Assembly: GCA_040752025.1 (NCBI GenBank)
Contig: JBFMFR010000022.1
Coordinates: 36,140-100,139 of the forward strand
Direction of reading: 5' to 3'
DNA: 64,000 nucleotides
Source of the DNA: JBFMFR01 sp040752025
GTDB taxonomy: Bacteria; Chloroflexota; Anaerolineae; Anaerolineales; UBA4823
Part shown: piece after piece, positions 34,412 through 44,346 of the stretch
Layout: every line of letters starts with the position of its first letter
Position numbering within the stretch: the stretch's first letter is position 1
Translations under genes and position numbers: made by a program
The notes under the pieces: generated by a model
Seen by the model: only the letters and a program-made list of their open reading frames with translations
Databases searched by the model: none
Told to the model about the DNA's origin: nothing

Positions 34412-36373
34412 ATGGTAAAGAAGAAAACAAAACCGGCAAGTAAACTTACTTCGCTGCCGCGCCGCTTGCTAAGCAAGTTATCTGAGGCGGTGGAACTGGT
34501 AGAGCAGGAAAATTGGGAGGAGGCGCACCCTCTGCTGATCGAATTGGGCGAACAGTTGCCAGATAATCCGGATGTGCTTGAGATGCTGCTGATCGCCTGC
34601 AACGAAGTTGGAGATAGGCTAGGGTATCTGGATGCCTGCGAACGGCTGCTCCCGCTCCACCCGGATGATGCAGACCTGCACCTGGCGCTGTTGCATGCAT
34701 ACCTTAGCAATGGTTTCCTGGCGCACGGGCAGCGGGCTGCCCAGGTATTTTTAGAGGGTTGGCCTGAACACGAGGATGCGGACGAAGTGCGCAAGGTTCA
34801 GGAAGCTGTGAATGAGGATCTGCGAGAGAATTTCCGGGATCTCGAGATGGGGGAAGATAGCGCAATGCAGTTGGCCCTGGATCACGAAGGTATGCAGTTG
34901 CTGATGGGGCGGGAGCAATACCAACAGGCGATAAAGCTGGGCCAACGACTGATCGAACAGTACCCCCGCTTTGCGCCAACCTACAACAACCTGGGACAAA
35001 TCTATTGGTTGCAGGCGCAGTGGCAGAGTGCGATCGACATCGAGCAGCAGGTTTTGGCCTTCGATCCTGAAAACGTACATGCCCTGGGCAACCTGGCGCG
35101 TTTCAGCCTGGTCGTCGGACGCGGCGAAGATGCCCAGGAGTATGCCCGGCGTTTGAAAGCCTCCACCAGGCCAGCGGCAGAGCGGATGACGAAAACCGTC
35201 GAGACGCTCAGCTATTTGGGCGATGACCAGGGCATCGTGGATTTCATCAAGCAAGCTGAGAAAAACGATGAGATCGATCCGGATGCCGAAAGAGTTCTCC
35301 CCTACATTTACCATTTGGTTGCTGCGGCGAAATGCCGCCTGGGCGATGAGAAAGGAGCGCGCCGCGATTGGGAAAAAGTCTTGAAAGTGGATGCGAATTT
35401 CAAGCTGGCGGCTGAGAACCTGACCGACATCAAACGCCCGGCAGGTGAGCGCCATGCCCCCTGGAGTTTTTCCCTGGGCTACTGGATGCCTCCTGGCTTA
35501 CTCAGCGAATTTGCCCAGTTCCTGGCCCCGCTGGCGCGCAAGTCGCAAGGTAAGAACGCTGAAAACATTGTGCGGCGCTTCTTAGAGAAACATCCGGAAA
35601 TGATTTCTCTGGCGCCCCACATGTTGGAGCGTGGCGATGAGCAGAGCCGTGAGATGATCATGCTATTAGCCAACGCCGGGCGCCCGCCGGAACTGCTGGA
35701 ACTCCTGAAAACTTTCGCCCTCGGGCAGCTTGGCCCTGACAAGTTTCGTATGGAGGCAGCTCAACTTGCCTCGGATGCGGGCTTGCTGCCAAGCGGTATG
35801 ACGCGCATGTGGATGCAAGGGAAATGGATTGACGTACTGCTCATGGGCTTTGAGATTCACGGGGAACCCGAGCACACCCACTCACGCCCGGTGACCAAAT
35901 TGGCTGAAGAAGCCGTCTCGGCTTTGCACGAGTCTGACAGCAAGCGGGCGGAAGAATTGCTCGAAAAGGCCCTGGAACTGGAACCCGAGTCGCCCGATTT
36001 GCTCAACAACCTGGCAGCGGCTTATGAGATCCAGGGGCGCAAGCAGGAATCCCAGGCGCTGGCAGAACAGATCCACCAGCGCTTCCCCGATTATTTCTTC
36101 GGAAAAATCAGCAAGGCACAGATGCTCACTCGGGATGGTGAAACGGAGCAGGCGCGCCAGTTACTGATGCCCTTGTTAGAGCGCAAACGGCTGCATTTCA
36201 CCGAGTTCGATGGGTTGTGCGCGGCTTTTATTGAGTTGTACCTGGCGGAGAAAGATCGCGAAGCGGCGCGTTCCTGGTTCGGCATGTGGGAGTCGGCCAA
36301 CCCAGAGAATCCTATGCTGGAGAACTACCGCTGGCGCTTGAGCGGCTGGAAGGAGCTGCTGAAGAGGCGCTAA
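34412..36373 (+). CDS. TPR-repeat protein
   Basis: A 653-residue soluble protein made almost wholly of TPR-like helical repeats. Clear units include FAPTYNNLGQIYWLQAQWQS and ALGNLARFSLVVGRGEDA near 190-240 and SPDLLNNLAAAYEIQGRKQE near 530. The N-terminus is basic (VKKKTKPASKL). The middle, about 360-500, is less regular and Leu-rich, with SFSLGYWMPPGLL as a non-repeat segment. No enzyme motif or signal peptide is seen; a scaffold role is likely. The ATG at 34412 fits a weak GAGAG. Its stop codon overlaps that of the convergent BTAD regulator (36370-36373). Confidence 0.8.
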   Translation: MVKKKTKPASKLTSLPRRLLSKLSEAVELVEQENWEEAHPLLIELGEQLPDNPDVLEMLLIACNEVGDRLGYLDACERLLPLHPDDADLHLALLHAYLSNGFLAHGQRAAQVFLEGWPEHEDADEVRKVQEAVNEDLRENFRDLEMGEDSAMQLALDHEGMQLLMGREQYQQAIKLGQRLIEQYPRFAPTYNNLGQIYWLQAQWQSAIDIEQQVLAFDPENVHALGNLARFSLVVGRGEDAQEYARRLKASTRPAAERMTKTVETLSYLGDDQGIVDFIKQAEKNDEIDPDAERVLPYIYHLVAAAKCRLGDEKGARRDWEKVLKVDANFKLAAENLTDIKRPAGERHAPWSFSLGYWMPPGLLSEFAQFLAPLARKSQGKNAENIVRRFLEKHPEMISLAPHMLERGDEQSREMIMLLANAGRPPELLELLKTFALGQLGPDKFRMEAAQLASDAGLLPSGMTRMWMQGKWIDVLLMGFEIHGEPEHTHSRPVTKLAEEAVSALHESDSKRAEELLEKALELEPESPDLLNNLAAAYEIQGRKQESQALAEQIHQRFPDYFFGKISKAQMLTRDGETEQARQLLMPLLERKRLHFTEFDGLCAAFIELYLAEKDREAARSWFGMWESANPENPMLENYRWRLSGWKELLKRR

Positions 36374-39300
36374 GAAGTTTTTGGAGCGGCCAGGTGCGGC
36401 GTGATGCCAGTGTACTGCGAGATCAGCTCCTGTGAAATTTCCTCGAGCGGGCGTTGACCAGCCGGTGGATATGGCAAGCCAGCTTGCTGCAGCCAGGTTT
36501 GTGCTTTTGTGCAATAATCAATCTGGCAGGCCGGGTGATGCAGCGTTGCAGACAGGATTGCTAAGGCCTGGTTAGTATTTCCTTGTTCGATGAGGACGCC
36601 CGCGGCGATCACCAGGGTGCGCGCCAGCATTTGCAGCGTTTGGGTCTCACTGGACAGTTTCAGCGCCTCCACCAGATTGATCCAGGCAGTTTGGATGTCT
36701 TTCTGGTGCATGGCCGCCTCAGCGATCACATTAAATCCGCTCAATTTGGCCCAATCGTCTTGAAGCTTTTGGCCGATGAGCAGCTCTTGTTGGCCGAACA
36801 TGCGTGCAGAGCTGAAATCTCTTCGCTCATTGGCGATTTCCCCCAGGTTCCCCAGTGCGATGGCTTCGCCGATCTCGTCACCGATCTGGCTGCAGATCTC
36901 CAGGCTCTGATTGAAAAGCCGCTCGGCTGCATCAAACTTCTGGCGCGCCTGTTCTACTGTGCCCATATTGTTCAGCAGCACCCCCAGGTTGTATTGGTCG
37001 CCCAGGTCCTGGCTGATCGACAGGCTCTCTTCGAATAATAAATAGGCATGGTCGAAATCTCCCAGGTGGCAAAGAATATCTGCCAGGGTGTTGAGCGCCT
37101 CGCCCATGATGCGCAGTCCGCCCGCCTGGCGGCTGATTGCCAGACTGTTCTCCAGGTGCTGCCGGGCAGCGGTAATTTCCCCCAGGCGGTAGGCGGTTTT
37201 CCCCAATTCGAAGCTGGCACGGGCCTGGCCGATATCGTCAGTGGTTTTTTGGAAGAGCGCTAAAGCCTGTGCGGCATATTCCGAAGATGCGGCGTAATCG
37301 CTGGTCAGGCGCAACAGCTTGCTGTATGCCAGCTTGAAAAAGCCCATTTCTTTTTCGTCGCACGATGTTAGCAAAAGCTCCTGGCTGCGCGCCAGCCCTT
37401 CTCCGGCGCGCTCGTATTTCCCGATGCGCATGTACAGCATGGCCAACCGGGCTAACAGCCTCCCCAGGAAGCATTGCGTTTCAGCCGAAAGCGACCCATC
37501 CCCCCCGATCTGATCAGCGGACCAATTGAATATTTCAATTCCTTCGAGGAGGTGACTGCGGATTTCGTAGAACAGAAACATACCGTCCAGGCTATCGGCC
37601 AGGGCGGTGATATCACCTTGCTCAACCAGGGTCGCCCAGGCGACGCGTAAATTATCCTCTTCGGGGGATAAAATGGACAGCGCTTTGAGTTCTTGTCTGC
37701 TCTGAAGCTCGCGTGTGTGTGAGGCCAGGAGATTGCTGAAAAAGCGTGCGTGCCGTCGGCGCGCCTGTCGTTCTGTGGAAGCTGCGGCGGCCAACTCTTC
37801 TGCGGCGAATTGCCGCACCAGGCTGTGCAGATCGTACCTGCCTGGCGCGCTTTGCAGCACCAGTGATTTGGAAATCAATGTTTTGAGCACTTGTGATGTA
37901 GCGTTAGCGATTTGCGCGGCGGCCTGGTGGGTGCACCCGCCGCGAAAGATCGCCAGCCGCGCCAGTGAATACCGCTCCATTGGGCTGAGCAGTTCCCAGG
38001 AATGCTGGAAAACCGTTCGCAGGCTGCGATGGCGTTCGGGTACATCGCCCATGCTGGTCGCGATAAATCCCAGGTCGTTCTCAATCATCTGGGCGATCTC
38101 AGCGCAAGAATAGATTTGCGTCCAGGCCGCAGCAAGTTCGATAGCCAGGGGGATTCCTTCCAGAAGCTTGCAGATGCGCGCCGCGTCCGCCTTTTGTTCG
38201 TTGAAAGCGAATTTCGGCCAGGCCTGCCTGGCGGTCAATTCGAACAAGGCCAGCGCGTTCGAATCGCTCGCCTCGATATGGTTCATGTCCTGAGATGTGT
38301 CCAGGCCAGTGATCGCCAGCACACACTCGGCGCGCAGCTCGAGCGGTTGGCGTGAAGTCACCAGGAGCTTGACGCCTGCAGCGCTTTCGAGCAGAGAGAT
38401 AACGAGACTCAGGGCGGCGTTGGCGGCTTGCCCGGGCCCACGCTCGCTCGGAATTTTCTGGCTGGCACCGGGAGAAATCAGGTGCTCGAAATTGTCCAGT
38501 ACCAGCAGCGCTTCTTTGTTGCGCAGGTAGTTGACCAGTTGAGCCTGGGGCGGGTCGTTGCCATAGAATTGAAAACCGAGCGCATCTGCCAATGCGAAGA
38601 CCAGCGCTTCGGGCGATTCCAGGCCCGCCAGCGGCACCCAAAATACGCCGTGCCTGAACAGGCCAACCTGCTCGCGGGAGGCCTCTAAGGCCAGGCGTGT
38701 TTTGCCAACGCCCCCGATGCCCACCAGACTGGTCAGGCGGCAACCCGGTTCAGAGAAAGCCTCGGAGATGGCGTCTAGTTCACACTGGCGACCGACGAAA
38801 GCAGTGGCAGCCGCGGGCAGGTTCACCTGGCTGGGTGGGAAGCGCGGCGCCAGCGGCTGGTTTTGCGCGACCGCCTTGCGGATCTCTTCGAACAGGTCGA
38901 CGAGTTCTTGGGCAAGGCTGACGCCCAGCTCCTGTTCCAGGTAGTTACGCTGGCTGTGGTAGTAATTCCATGCGGCGCTCCACTGCTGGTCGATGGCCAT
39001 CAGGCGCAGCACCTGGGCGTGCACGGTCTCATCCCAGGGGGCTAGCCGGGCCAGCTTCTCGGCTGCCTCGCGCGCCAGGGAGTACTCCTGGCGCCGTTCG
39101 TGATATTCGCTCACCAGTGAGAGCGCCTCGATAGCCAGGCGATTATATGCCTCGCGCTGGACGATGCACCATTCTTCGAAGAGCGCGCTGCCGCTCAGGT
39201 AGAATTGGTCCAGGAAAGGCCCCTGGTAAAGCGCCAGTGCCTTTTGGACGCGACGGATATCTACACCCGCCAGCCGCCCCTGGGTTGCTGGCGCGTGATA

Positions 39301-39654
39301 GGCCTGTTGCAGCCCGTGGGTGAAATGGTGCACATCGATCCAGTGATCGCTGTCGGGGTTGAACTGTATTTCTTGTCGCGAAATCAAGAGGAAGGCGCCA
39401 GCTTCTGGGCTGTCCGCATCCTCTCCCAGGGACTTGCGCAGCCCGGATAGCGTCTGCCGCAGGCAGTGGAGGGCGTTTTTTTCGGGCTGGTCCGACCAAA
39501 ACAGGCCAGCCAGGTGCTGGCGGTGGTGGCTCTTGGTTTTATTGACCGCCAGGTAGGCCAGCAAAGCGCGCGCTTTATCGATTTCGCAGCTGATCGGCTG
39601 GTCATCCATCGTGGCTCGAAAGGAGCCCAGGCAAGCAATACATAATCTCGGCAT
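36370..39654 (-). CDS. SARP-like regulator with BTAD, NB-ARC ATPase and TPR domains
   Basis: A 1,094-residue signal-transduction regulator. Residues 1-95 form an OmpR-like winged helix (LGSFRATMDDQPIS, HHRQHLAGLFWSD). The BTAD domain follows (about 130-265, with EQELGVSLAQELVDLFEEIR). The STAND-type ATPase has Walker A GIGGVGKTRLALEAS near 315 and ALLVLDNFEHL as Walker B near 370. The C-terminal half is made of TPRs (ALNTLADILCHLGDFDHAYL and others). Family members switch on gene clusters after ATP-driven oligomerisation. The ATG at 39654 is chosen because the domain starts there; an upstream in-frame extension to 39762 lacks homology. Its target is unknown. Confidence 0.88.
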   Translation of the reverse strand: MPRLCIACLGSFRATMDDQPISCEIDKARALLAYLAVNKTKSHHRQHLAGLFWSDQPEKNALHCLRQTLSGLRKSLGEDADSPEAGAFLLISRQEIQFNPDSDHWIDVHHFTHGLQQAYHAPATQGRLAGVDIRRVQKALALYQGPFLDQFYLSGSALFEEWCIVQREAYNRLAIEALSLVSEYHERRQEYSLAREAAEKLARLAPWDETVHAQVLRLMAIDQQWSAAWNYYHSQRNYLEQELGVSLAQELVDLFEEIRKAVAQNQPLAPRFPPSQVNLPAAATAFVGRQCELDAISEAFSEPGCRLTSLVGIGGVGKTRLALEASREQVGLFRHGVFWVPLAGLESPEALVFALADALGFQFYGNDPPQAQLVNYLRNKEALLVLDNFEHLISPGASQKIPSERGPGQAANAALSLVISLLESAAGVKLLVTSRQPLELRAECVLAITGLDTSQDMNHIEASDSNALALFELTARQAWPKFAFNEQKADAARICKLLEGIPLAIELAAAWTQIYSCAEIAQMIENDLGFIATSMGDVPERHRSLRTVFQHSWELLSPMERYSLARLAIFRGGCTHQAAAQIANATSQVLKTLISKSLVLQSAPGRYDLHSLVRQFAAEELAAAASTERQARRRHARFFSNLLASHTRELQSRQELKALSILSPEEDNLRVAWATLVEQGDITALADSLDGMFLFYEIRSHLLEGIEIFNWSADQIGGDGSLSAETQCFLGRLLARLAMLYMRIGKYERAGEGLARSQELLLTSCDEKEMGFFKLAYSKLLRLTSDYAASSEYAAQALALFQKTTDDIGQARASFELGKTAYRLGEITAARQHLENSLAISRQAGGLRIMGEALNTLADILCHLGDFDHAYLLFEESLSISQDLGDQYNLGVLLNNMGTVEQARQKFDAAERLFNQSLEICSQIGDEIGEAIALGNLGEIANERRDFSSARMFGQQELLIGQKLQDDWAKLSGFNVIAEAAMHQKDIQTAWINLVEALKLSSETQTLQMLARTLVIAAGVLIEQGNTNQALAILSATLHHPACQIDYCTKAQTWLQQAGLPYPPAGQRPLEEISQELISQYTGITPHLAAPKTS

Positions 39655-39877
39655 GACCCACTCTAACTCTTTGGAGCACTCCGGTCCACTTGAATCAGCA
39701 GAGCGTTGTTCAGGCGTATCAAAGTGCCCACACAAACCCTGGTGGCTCGCTTGTATGGACAATTATAAGGCGGTTGCGGGTTTTTGTAAATTAATCTGCT
39801 TTGACGAGTTCATGACGTTTGCCGGATAGTATATAGGTAATCGGACGCGAGGAGAATCTTAAACTGGTGACTGTGAC

Positions 39878-40084
39878 ATGCCAAGACACTATATCTCATA
39901 CCTGCTACGCCTGTGGCATTCGGGTGACTTGAATAACCCCACCTGGATGGCTTCTCTAGAGGATCCCCATGACCACCGGGTCCAGAGTTTCCGCGATATC
40001 CAATCTCTGTGCGAATATTTGCAGGAGTTGGAATTGAGCAAGGACCGGCCTCGGGGCAGTCCAGAGACCTGCGCGCACCGGTAA
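39878..40084 (+). CDS. Small conserved-type protein of unknown function
   Basis: A 68-residue frame starting MPRHYISYLLRLWHSGD. It resembles a short protein type I recall from Chloroflexota and cyanobacteria (YLLRLW...PxWRASLExP...GFxxLExLxxFL), here as PTWMASLEDPHDHRVQSFRD and IQSLCEYLQEL. Function unknown. The start has no strong ribosome site. It is divergent from the BTAD regulator with 223 bp between the two starts, so it could be a target of that regulator. The last 15 residues (RPRGSPETCAHR) are atypical. The sequence 40085-40279 behind it holds only the dnaE promoter and leader. Confidence 0.55.
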   Translation: MPRHYISYLLRLWHSGDLNNPTWMASLEDPHDHRVQSFRDIQSLCEYLQELELSKDRPRGSPETCAHR

Positions 40085-40191
40085 CGCCGCCAGTTCGCCT
40101 GGCAGAGGGCAGGTGCAGACAGGGGTATGCATCAACGCGGGATTTTTTAAGCTTGATTGGGATTTGTTTAAGATTATTCGCCGCACAGACG

Positions 40192-40200
40192 TGCTATAAT
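40192..40200 (+). promoter_or_regulatory. Extended -10 promoter of dnaE
   Basis: TGCTATAAT matches the extended -10 consensus perfectly. The leader would be about 73 bases. No Shine-Dalgarno sequence is visible before the dnaE ATG at 40280. Confidence 0.6.
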
Positions 40201-40279
40201 CCTTTTGAGTATTGGTTCCAGATAATCGCCTGCCAGCCAGCCTTTTGGGGTTGGCAATGATCGTATCCCAAATTCGCAT

Positions 40280-43200
40280 ATGTCCTTCGTCCACCTGCAC
40301 GTACATTCTGAATATTCGCTCCTGGATGGTTTCAGCAATATCAAGAAGCTGGTGTCCCGCGCCAAGGAACTGGAAATGCCAGCCCTGGCGCTCACCGATC
40401 ATGGCACGATGTTCGGGGTGATCGATTTCTACAACGAGGCCACCAAGGCCGGCATCAAGCCAATCATCGGCGTGGAGGCTTACCTGGCCCCGCGTGGGAT
40501 GACCTCGCGCGACCCGCAACTGGATAAGAAATCCACCCACCTGCTGCTGCTGGCGGAGAACCAGACCGGCTACCAGAATCTGCTCAAGCTGGCCAGTGCG
40601 GCTCAACTGGATGGTTTTTATTATTATCCCAGGGTCGATCACCAGTTGCTGGCAGCCCATTCTGAGGGCCTGATCTGCACTTCTGGGTGCATGTCGGCAG
40701 AAGTGCCGCGTTTGATTCAAAATGGCGACCTGGAAACGGCGCGCAAGCAGCTCGATTGGTACTACGAAGTTTTCGGGAAAGATCGTTTCTACCTGGAATT
40801 GCAGCAGCACGATATCCCTGAACTCGAAGAGATTAACCGCAATTTGATCCAGCTTGGGCGGCGCTACGACGCCCAGTTCGTCGCTACCAACGATGTGCAT
40901 TACATCAACCGGGAGGATGGTCGTTTGCAGGATATTCTGCTCGCCATTCAGACGGGCTGCCTGCTCAGCGACCCTAACCGTATGCGTATGACGGATAACT
41001 CCTACTACCTGCGCACCCCCCAGGAAATGGCGAGTATTTTCGCCGATGTGCCCCAGGCGATTAGCAACACTCTGCTGATCGCCGAGCGCTGTGAAGTCGA
41101 CCTGGGTTTCAAGGGCTATCACCTGCCGGAATTCGATGTGCCTGGCGACCAGAGCGCGCAAAGCTACCTGCTTGGATTGTGCGAGGAAGGCCTGCAGCGC
41201 CGTTACGGGGCGCGCAGCCAGGATCCGGTTGTGCGGCAGCGCCTGGAATACGAACTGGAAGTGATCCACACGATGGGTTTCGACACCTATTTCCTGATCG
41301 TGTGGGACCTGTGCCGCTACGCCCGCAGCCGGGGCATCTGGTACAACGCCCGCGGCTCGGCAGCAGGCTCGATCGTTGCCTTCACCCTGGACATCACCCT
41401 GGTCGATCCGATCGAGCACGGCTTGATCTTCGAGCGCTTCCTGAATCCGGGGCGTATTTCGATGCCAGATATCGACCTGGACTTCCGCGACGACCGCCGC
41501 GCCGAGATGTTAGAATACACCGCTCGCAAGTACGGGGATGACAAGGTGGCGCAGATCATCACTTTTGGCACCCTGGGGGCGCGCGCTGCCATTCGCGACG
41601 TAGGGCGGGTGATGGATATCCCCCTGGGCGAGGTAGATAAAGTCGCCAAGCTCATCCCGAACATCCCAGGCAAGCCAGTCAAGATCGAACAGGCCCTGGA
41701 GGAAGTCCCCGAGTTCAAGAAGATTTACGATGAAGCCCCCTTCTTGCACGAGTTGATCGATACTGCCAGCCAGATGGAAGGTGTGGTGCGCAATGCTGGC
41801 ACGCACGCCGCCGGGGTGATCATTACCGATAAGCCGATCATCGAATATATCCCCTTGCACCGCCCAACCGGCAGTTCTGCTGCCGACAGCCCGGTGAAGA
41901 CGGTCACCCAGTTCGAGATGAACATACTCGACTCCTTGGGCCTGTTGAAGGTGGACTTCCTCGGCCTGGCAACCCTGACGATCATGGCCAAGGCCTGTGA
42001 CCTGATCCGAGAGCGCCACGACGTTGAACTGAGCCTGGATAATATCCCCACCAACGATCCTGAGACCTACGCCTTGCTAGGGCGCGGCGAGACGGCCGGC
42101 GTTTTCCAGGTGGAAGGTTCGGGCATGCGCCGCTGGCTGATCCAGATGAAACCCAAGTCGCTGGCGAACGTGATCGCCATGGTAGCGCTGTTCCGTCCAG
42201 GGCCCATGGATTTCATCCCGGGCTACATCCGGCGCATGCACGGCGAAGAGGAGGTGGAATACCGCCACCCGCTGCTCGAAACCATCTTCGATGAAACCTA
42301 CGGTTATCCGGTATACCAGGAGCAGCTCATGTTCGCCGCCATGAATCTGGCCGGTTACACTGCTTCGGAAGCGGATGACCTGCGCAAGGCGATCGCCAAG
42401 AAGATCAAGGATAAGCTGCACAAGCACCGCCAGAAGTTCATCGACGGCGCTGTCAAGAACGAAGTGGATGCCGACACGGCGGCCGCAATTTTCGATGACT
42501 GGGAAGAATTCGCCCGCTATGGCTTCAATAAAAGCCACGCGGTGGACTATGGCGTGATTGCCGTGCAGACTGCTTACCTGAAGGTGCATTACGCCGTGGA
42601 GTATATGACTGCCCTGCTGTCGGTCTCCAAGAACGATACGGCCAAGGTAGCGCTGTACGTGGCGGACTGCCGCCGCATGGGCATCTCAGTCGAGTCGCCG
42701 GATATCAGCGTCAGTAATTGGGACTTCACCATCGAAGATTGTCCGGACGGGCAAGCGGTGATCCGCTTCGGCCTGGGAGCTGTGAAGAATGTGGGCATGG
42801 CGCCGGTGGATGTCATCCTGAAAGCGCGCCAGGGCCAGCCGTTCCAGGATTTGAACGACCTGGCGCGGCGTGTGGATTTGCGCCAGGTGGGCAAGCGTGC
42901 CCTGGAGAGTTTGATCAAAGTTGGCGCATTGGATAGCTTTGGCCCGCGCCTGGCGCTGCTCGAGGCCCTGGACCGCCTGGTAGCGATGAGCAGTTCGCAT
43001 TTCCGGGCGGCAGAATCCGGGCAGATGAGCCTGTTCGGCGCGCACACCGGCGTGGTCGATGAGATCGTTTTACCGCCCACCAGTATGGATGTCAGCCGCA
43101 GGGAGATCCTCAACTGGGAGCGGGAACTGATCGGATTATATGTTTCGGACCACCCGCTCAACCCGGTGATGAATGAGCTGCAGGATGTGGTCACGCACTA

Positions 43201-44344
43201 CTCCGGGCAGTTGTCCGAAGTGGCCCCGGATGAGCGTGTGCGCATCGCCGGCCTGATCACCCGCCTGCGCCGCCATACCAGCAAGGCTGGCAAACCCATG
43301 GCTTTTGTCACTTTGGAGGATCTGCAAGGCACAGTCGATCTGGTGATCTTCCCGCGCACCTGGGCGCAGGTGTCTAACCTGGTGGAAATCGACCGGATTG
43401 TGATTGTGGATGGGCGCGTGGACAACCAGGATGCCGAGCCGAAGCTGCTGGTGGACAGCCTGACCACCGAGTTCTCCAAAGTCGTTTCTGCCGATCAACC
43501 ACCTGCTCCAACGCCTATCGCTCATCCTCCTGCCAGCTCGCGAGAGCATGTCCGGCGCCCGGCGGAGCCCCCATCTGCGCCAAAGCCCGAGGCACAGCCA
43601 CCCGCTCCAGCAAAGCAACCCGCACCTGCAGACGCAGCCATTGCGCCGGATGAGGAGGATGATCTCGCCTGGGATGATCTGCCGCCTGAGCCCGATGTGC
43701 CAGATTGGGATTTCGGCGTTTCCATCCCCAGCATCGAGCCTCCGCAAGCGATCTCTGTGGACGAGTTTGAAGAGCCTGAAGATACATCTGATGGTGAAGC
43801 AGATGATCCTGAGCTGGTTGCGTATGTGCTGCCCTCACGATCGCAGCCCGAGCCGGTCGAAGCAGTGCTGGCGCAGGCGGAAGAGGCTCCTGGCCTGCAT
43901 AGGGTCGCAGAACCCAGGCCGCAGCCCCTGGCGCCGGAAAACCTGGCTGAAAGCCCGAAGCTGCCGCCGGAACCGGCGGGCCCGCCGCCGTTGATCGCCT
44001 CTCCGTTAGAACGCGGGCGCAGCCCTGAGCCGCCCGTGGGCCTGCCGCCTTACCTGGTCTCGCCGCGGCCTGCCGAGGAAAGCGGCGGCGTGCGCATGCT
44101 GACCGTAGTGCTGCGCTCCACCGGGGATAAGACGCGGGACGTGCTGCGCATTCGCCGTATACATGGCATCATTACCTCATACCCTGGCAACGATCGCTTT
44201 GCCATTCACGTTTTCGAGAAAGGGCGCGGTTACCTGTTGGAGTTCCCGAACTTCACGGCGGGCATCGGCACAGAATTGATGGAGCGCCTGAAGGGCCTGG
44301 TGGGCCCGGAGAACGTGCGCATCGAGATGATCACGTTTCAGTAA
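40280..44344 (+). CDS. dnaE: DNA polymerase III subunit alpha
   Basis: A 1,354-residue replicative polymerase. The PHP domain opens with FVHLHVHSEYSLLDG. The palm carries ARGSAAGSIVAF and the catalytic acids in PDIDLDFRDDRR (about 397-407) and LLKVDFLGL near 557. YGFNKSHAVDYGVIAVQ near 755 is typical of the fingers. The beta-binding/HhH region follows, then an OB domain (VRIAGLITRLRRHTSKAGKP near 988). Between residues about 1071 and 1270 lies a Pro/Glu/Ala-rich linker not found in standard DnaE, and the last 85 residues form a small folded C-terminal domain. This explains the length, about 190 above the family norm. Confidence 0.96.
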   Translation: MSFVHLHVHSEYSLLDGFSNIKKLVSRAKELEMPALALTDHGTMFGVIDFYNEATKAGIKPIIGVEAYLAPRGMTSRDPQLDKKSTHLLLLAENQTGYQNLLKLASAAQLDGFYYYPRVDHQLLAAHSEGLICTSGCMSAEVPRLIQNGDLETARKQLDWYYEVFGKDRFYLELQQHDIPELEEINRNLIQLGRRYDAQFVATNDVHYINREDGRLQDILLAIQTGCLLSDPNRMRMTDNSYYLRTPQEMASIFADVPQAISNTLLIAERCEVDLGFKGYHLPEFDVPGDQSAQSYLLGLCEEGLQRRYGARSQDPVVRQRLEYELEVIHTMGFDTYFLIVWDLCRYARSRGIWYNARGSAAGSIVAFTLDITLVDPIEHGLIFERFLNPGRISMPDIDLDFRDDRRAEMLEYTARKYGDDKVAQIITFGTLGARAAIRDVGRVMDIPLGEVDKVAKLIPNIPGKPVKIEQALEEVPEFKKIYDEAPFLHELIDTASQMEGVVRNAGTHAAGVIITDKPIIEYIPLHRPTGSSAADSPVKTVTQFEMNILDSLGLLKVDFLGLATLTIMAKACDLIRERHDVELSLDNIPTNDPETYALLGRGETAGVFQVEGSGMRRWLIQMKPKSLANVIAMVALFRPGPMDFIPGYIRRMHGEEEVEYRHPLLETIFDETYGYPVYQEQLMFAAMNLAGYTASEADDLRKAIAKKIKDKLHKHRQKFIDGAVKNEVDADTAAAIFDDWEEFARYGFNKSHAVDYGVIAVQTAYLKVHYAVEYMTALLSVSKNDTAKVALYVADCRRMGISVESPDISVSNWDFTIEDCPDGQAVIRFGLGAVKNVGMAPVDVILKARQGQPFQDLNDLARRVDLRQVGKRALESLIKVGALDSFGPRLALLEALDRLVAMSSSHFRAAESGQMSLFGAHTGVVDEIVLPPTSMDVSRREILNWERELIGLYVSDHPLNPVMNELQDVVTHYSGQLSEVAPDERVRIAGLITRLRRHTSKAGKPMAFVTLEDLQGTVDLVIFPRTWAQVSNLVEIDRIVIVDGRVDNQDAEPKLLVDSLTTEFSKVVSADQPPAPTPIAHPPASSREHVRRPAEPPSAPKPEAQPPAPAKQPAPADAAIAPDEEDDLAWDDLPPEPDVPDWDFGVSIPSIEPPQAISVDEFEEPEDTSDGEADDPELVAYVLPSRSQPEPVEAVLAQAEEAPGLHRVAEPRPQPLAPENLAESPKLPPEPAGPPPLIASPLERGRSPEPPVGLPPYLVSPRPAEESGGVRMLTVVLRSTGDKTRDVLRIRRIHGIITSYPGNDRFAIHVFEKGRGYLLEFPNFTAGIGTELMERLKGLVGPENVRIEMITFQ

Positions 44345-44346
44345 AC

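Noticed and set aside
40201..40279. Riboswitch or attenuator in the dnaE leader
   Set aside because: Only a short hairpin with a G-U pair is found; no known riboswitch core and no terminator.
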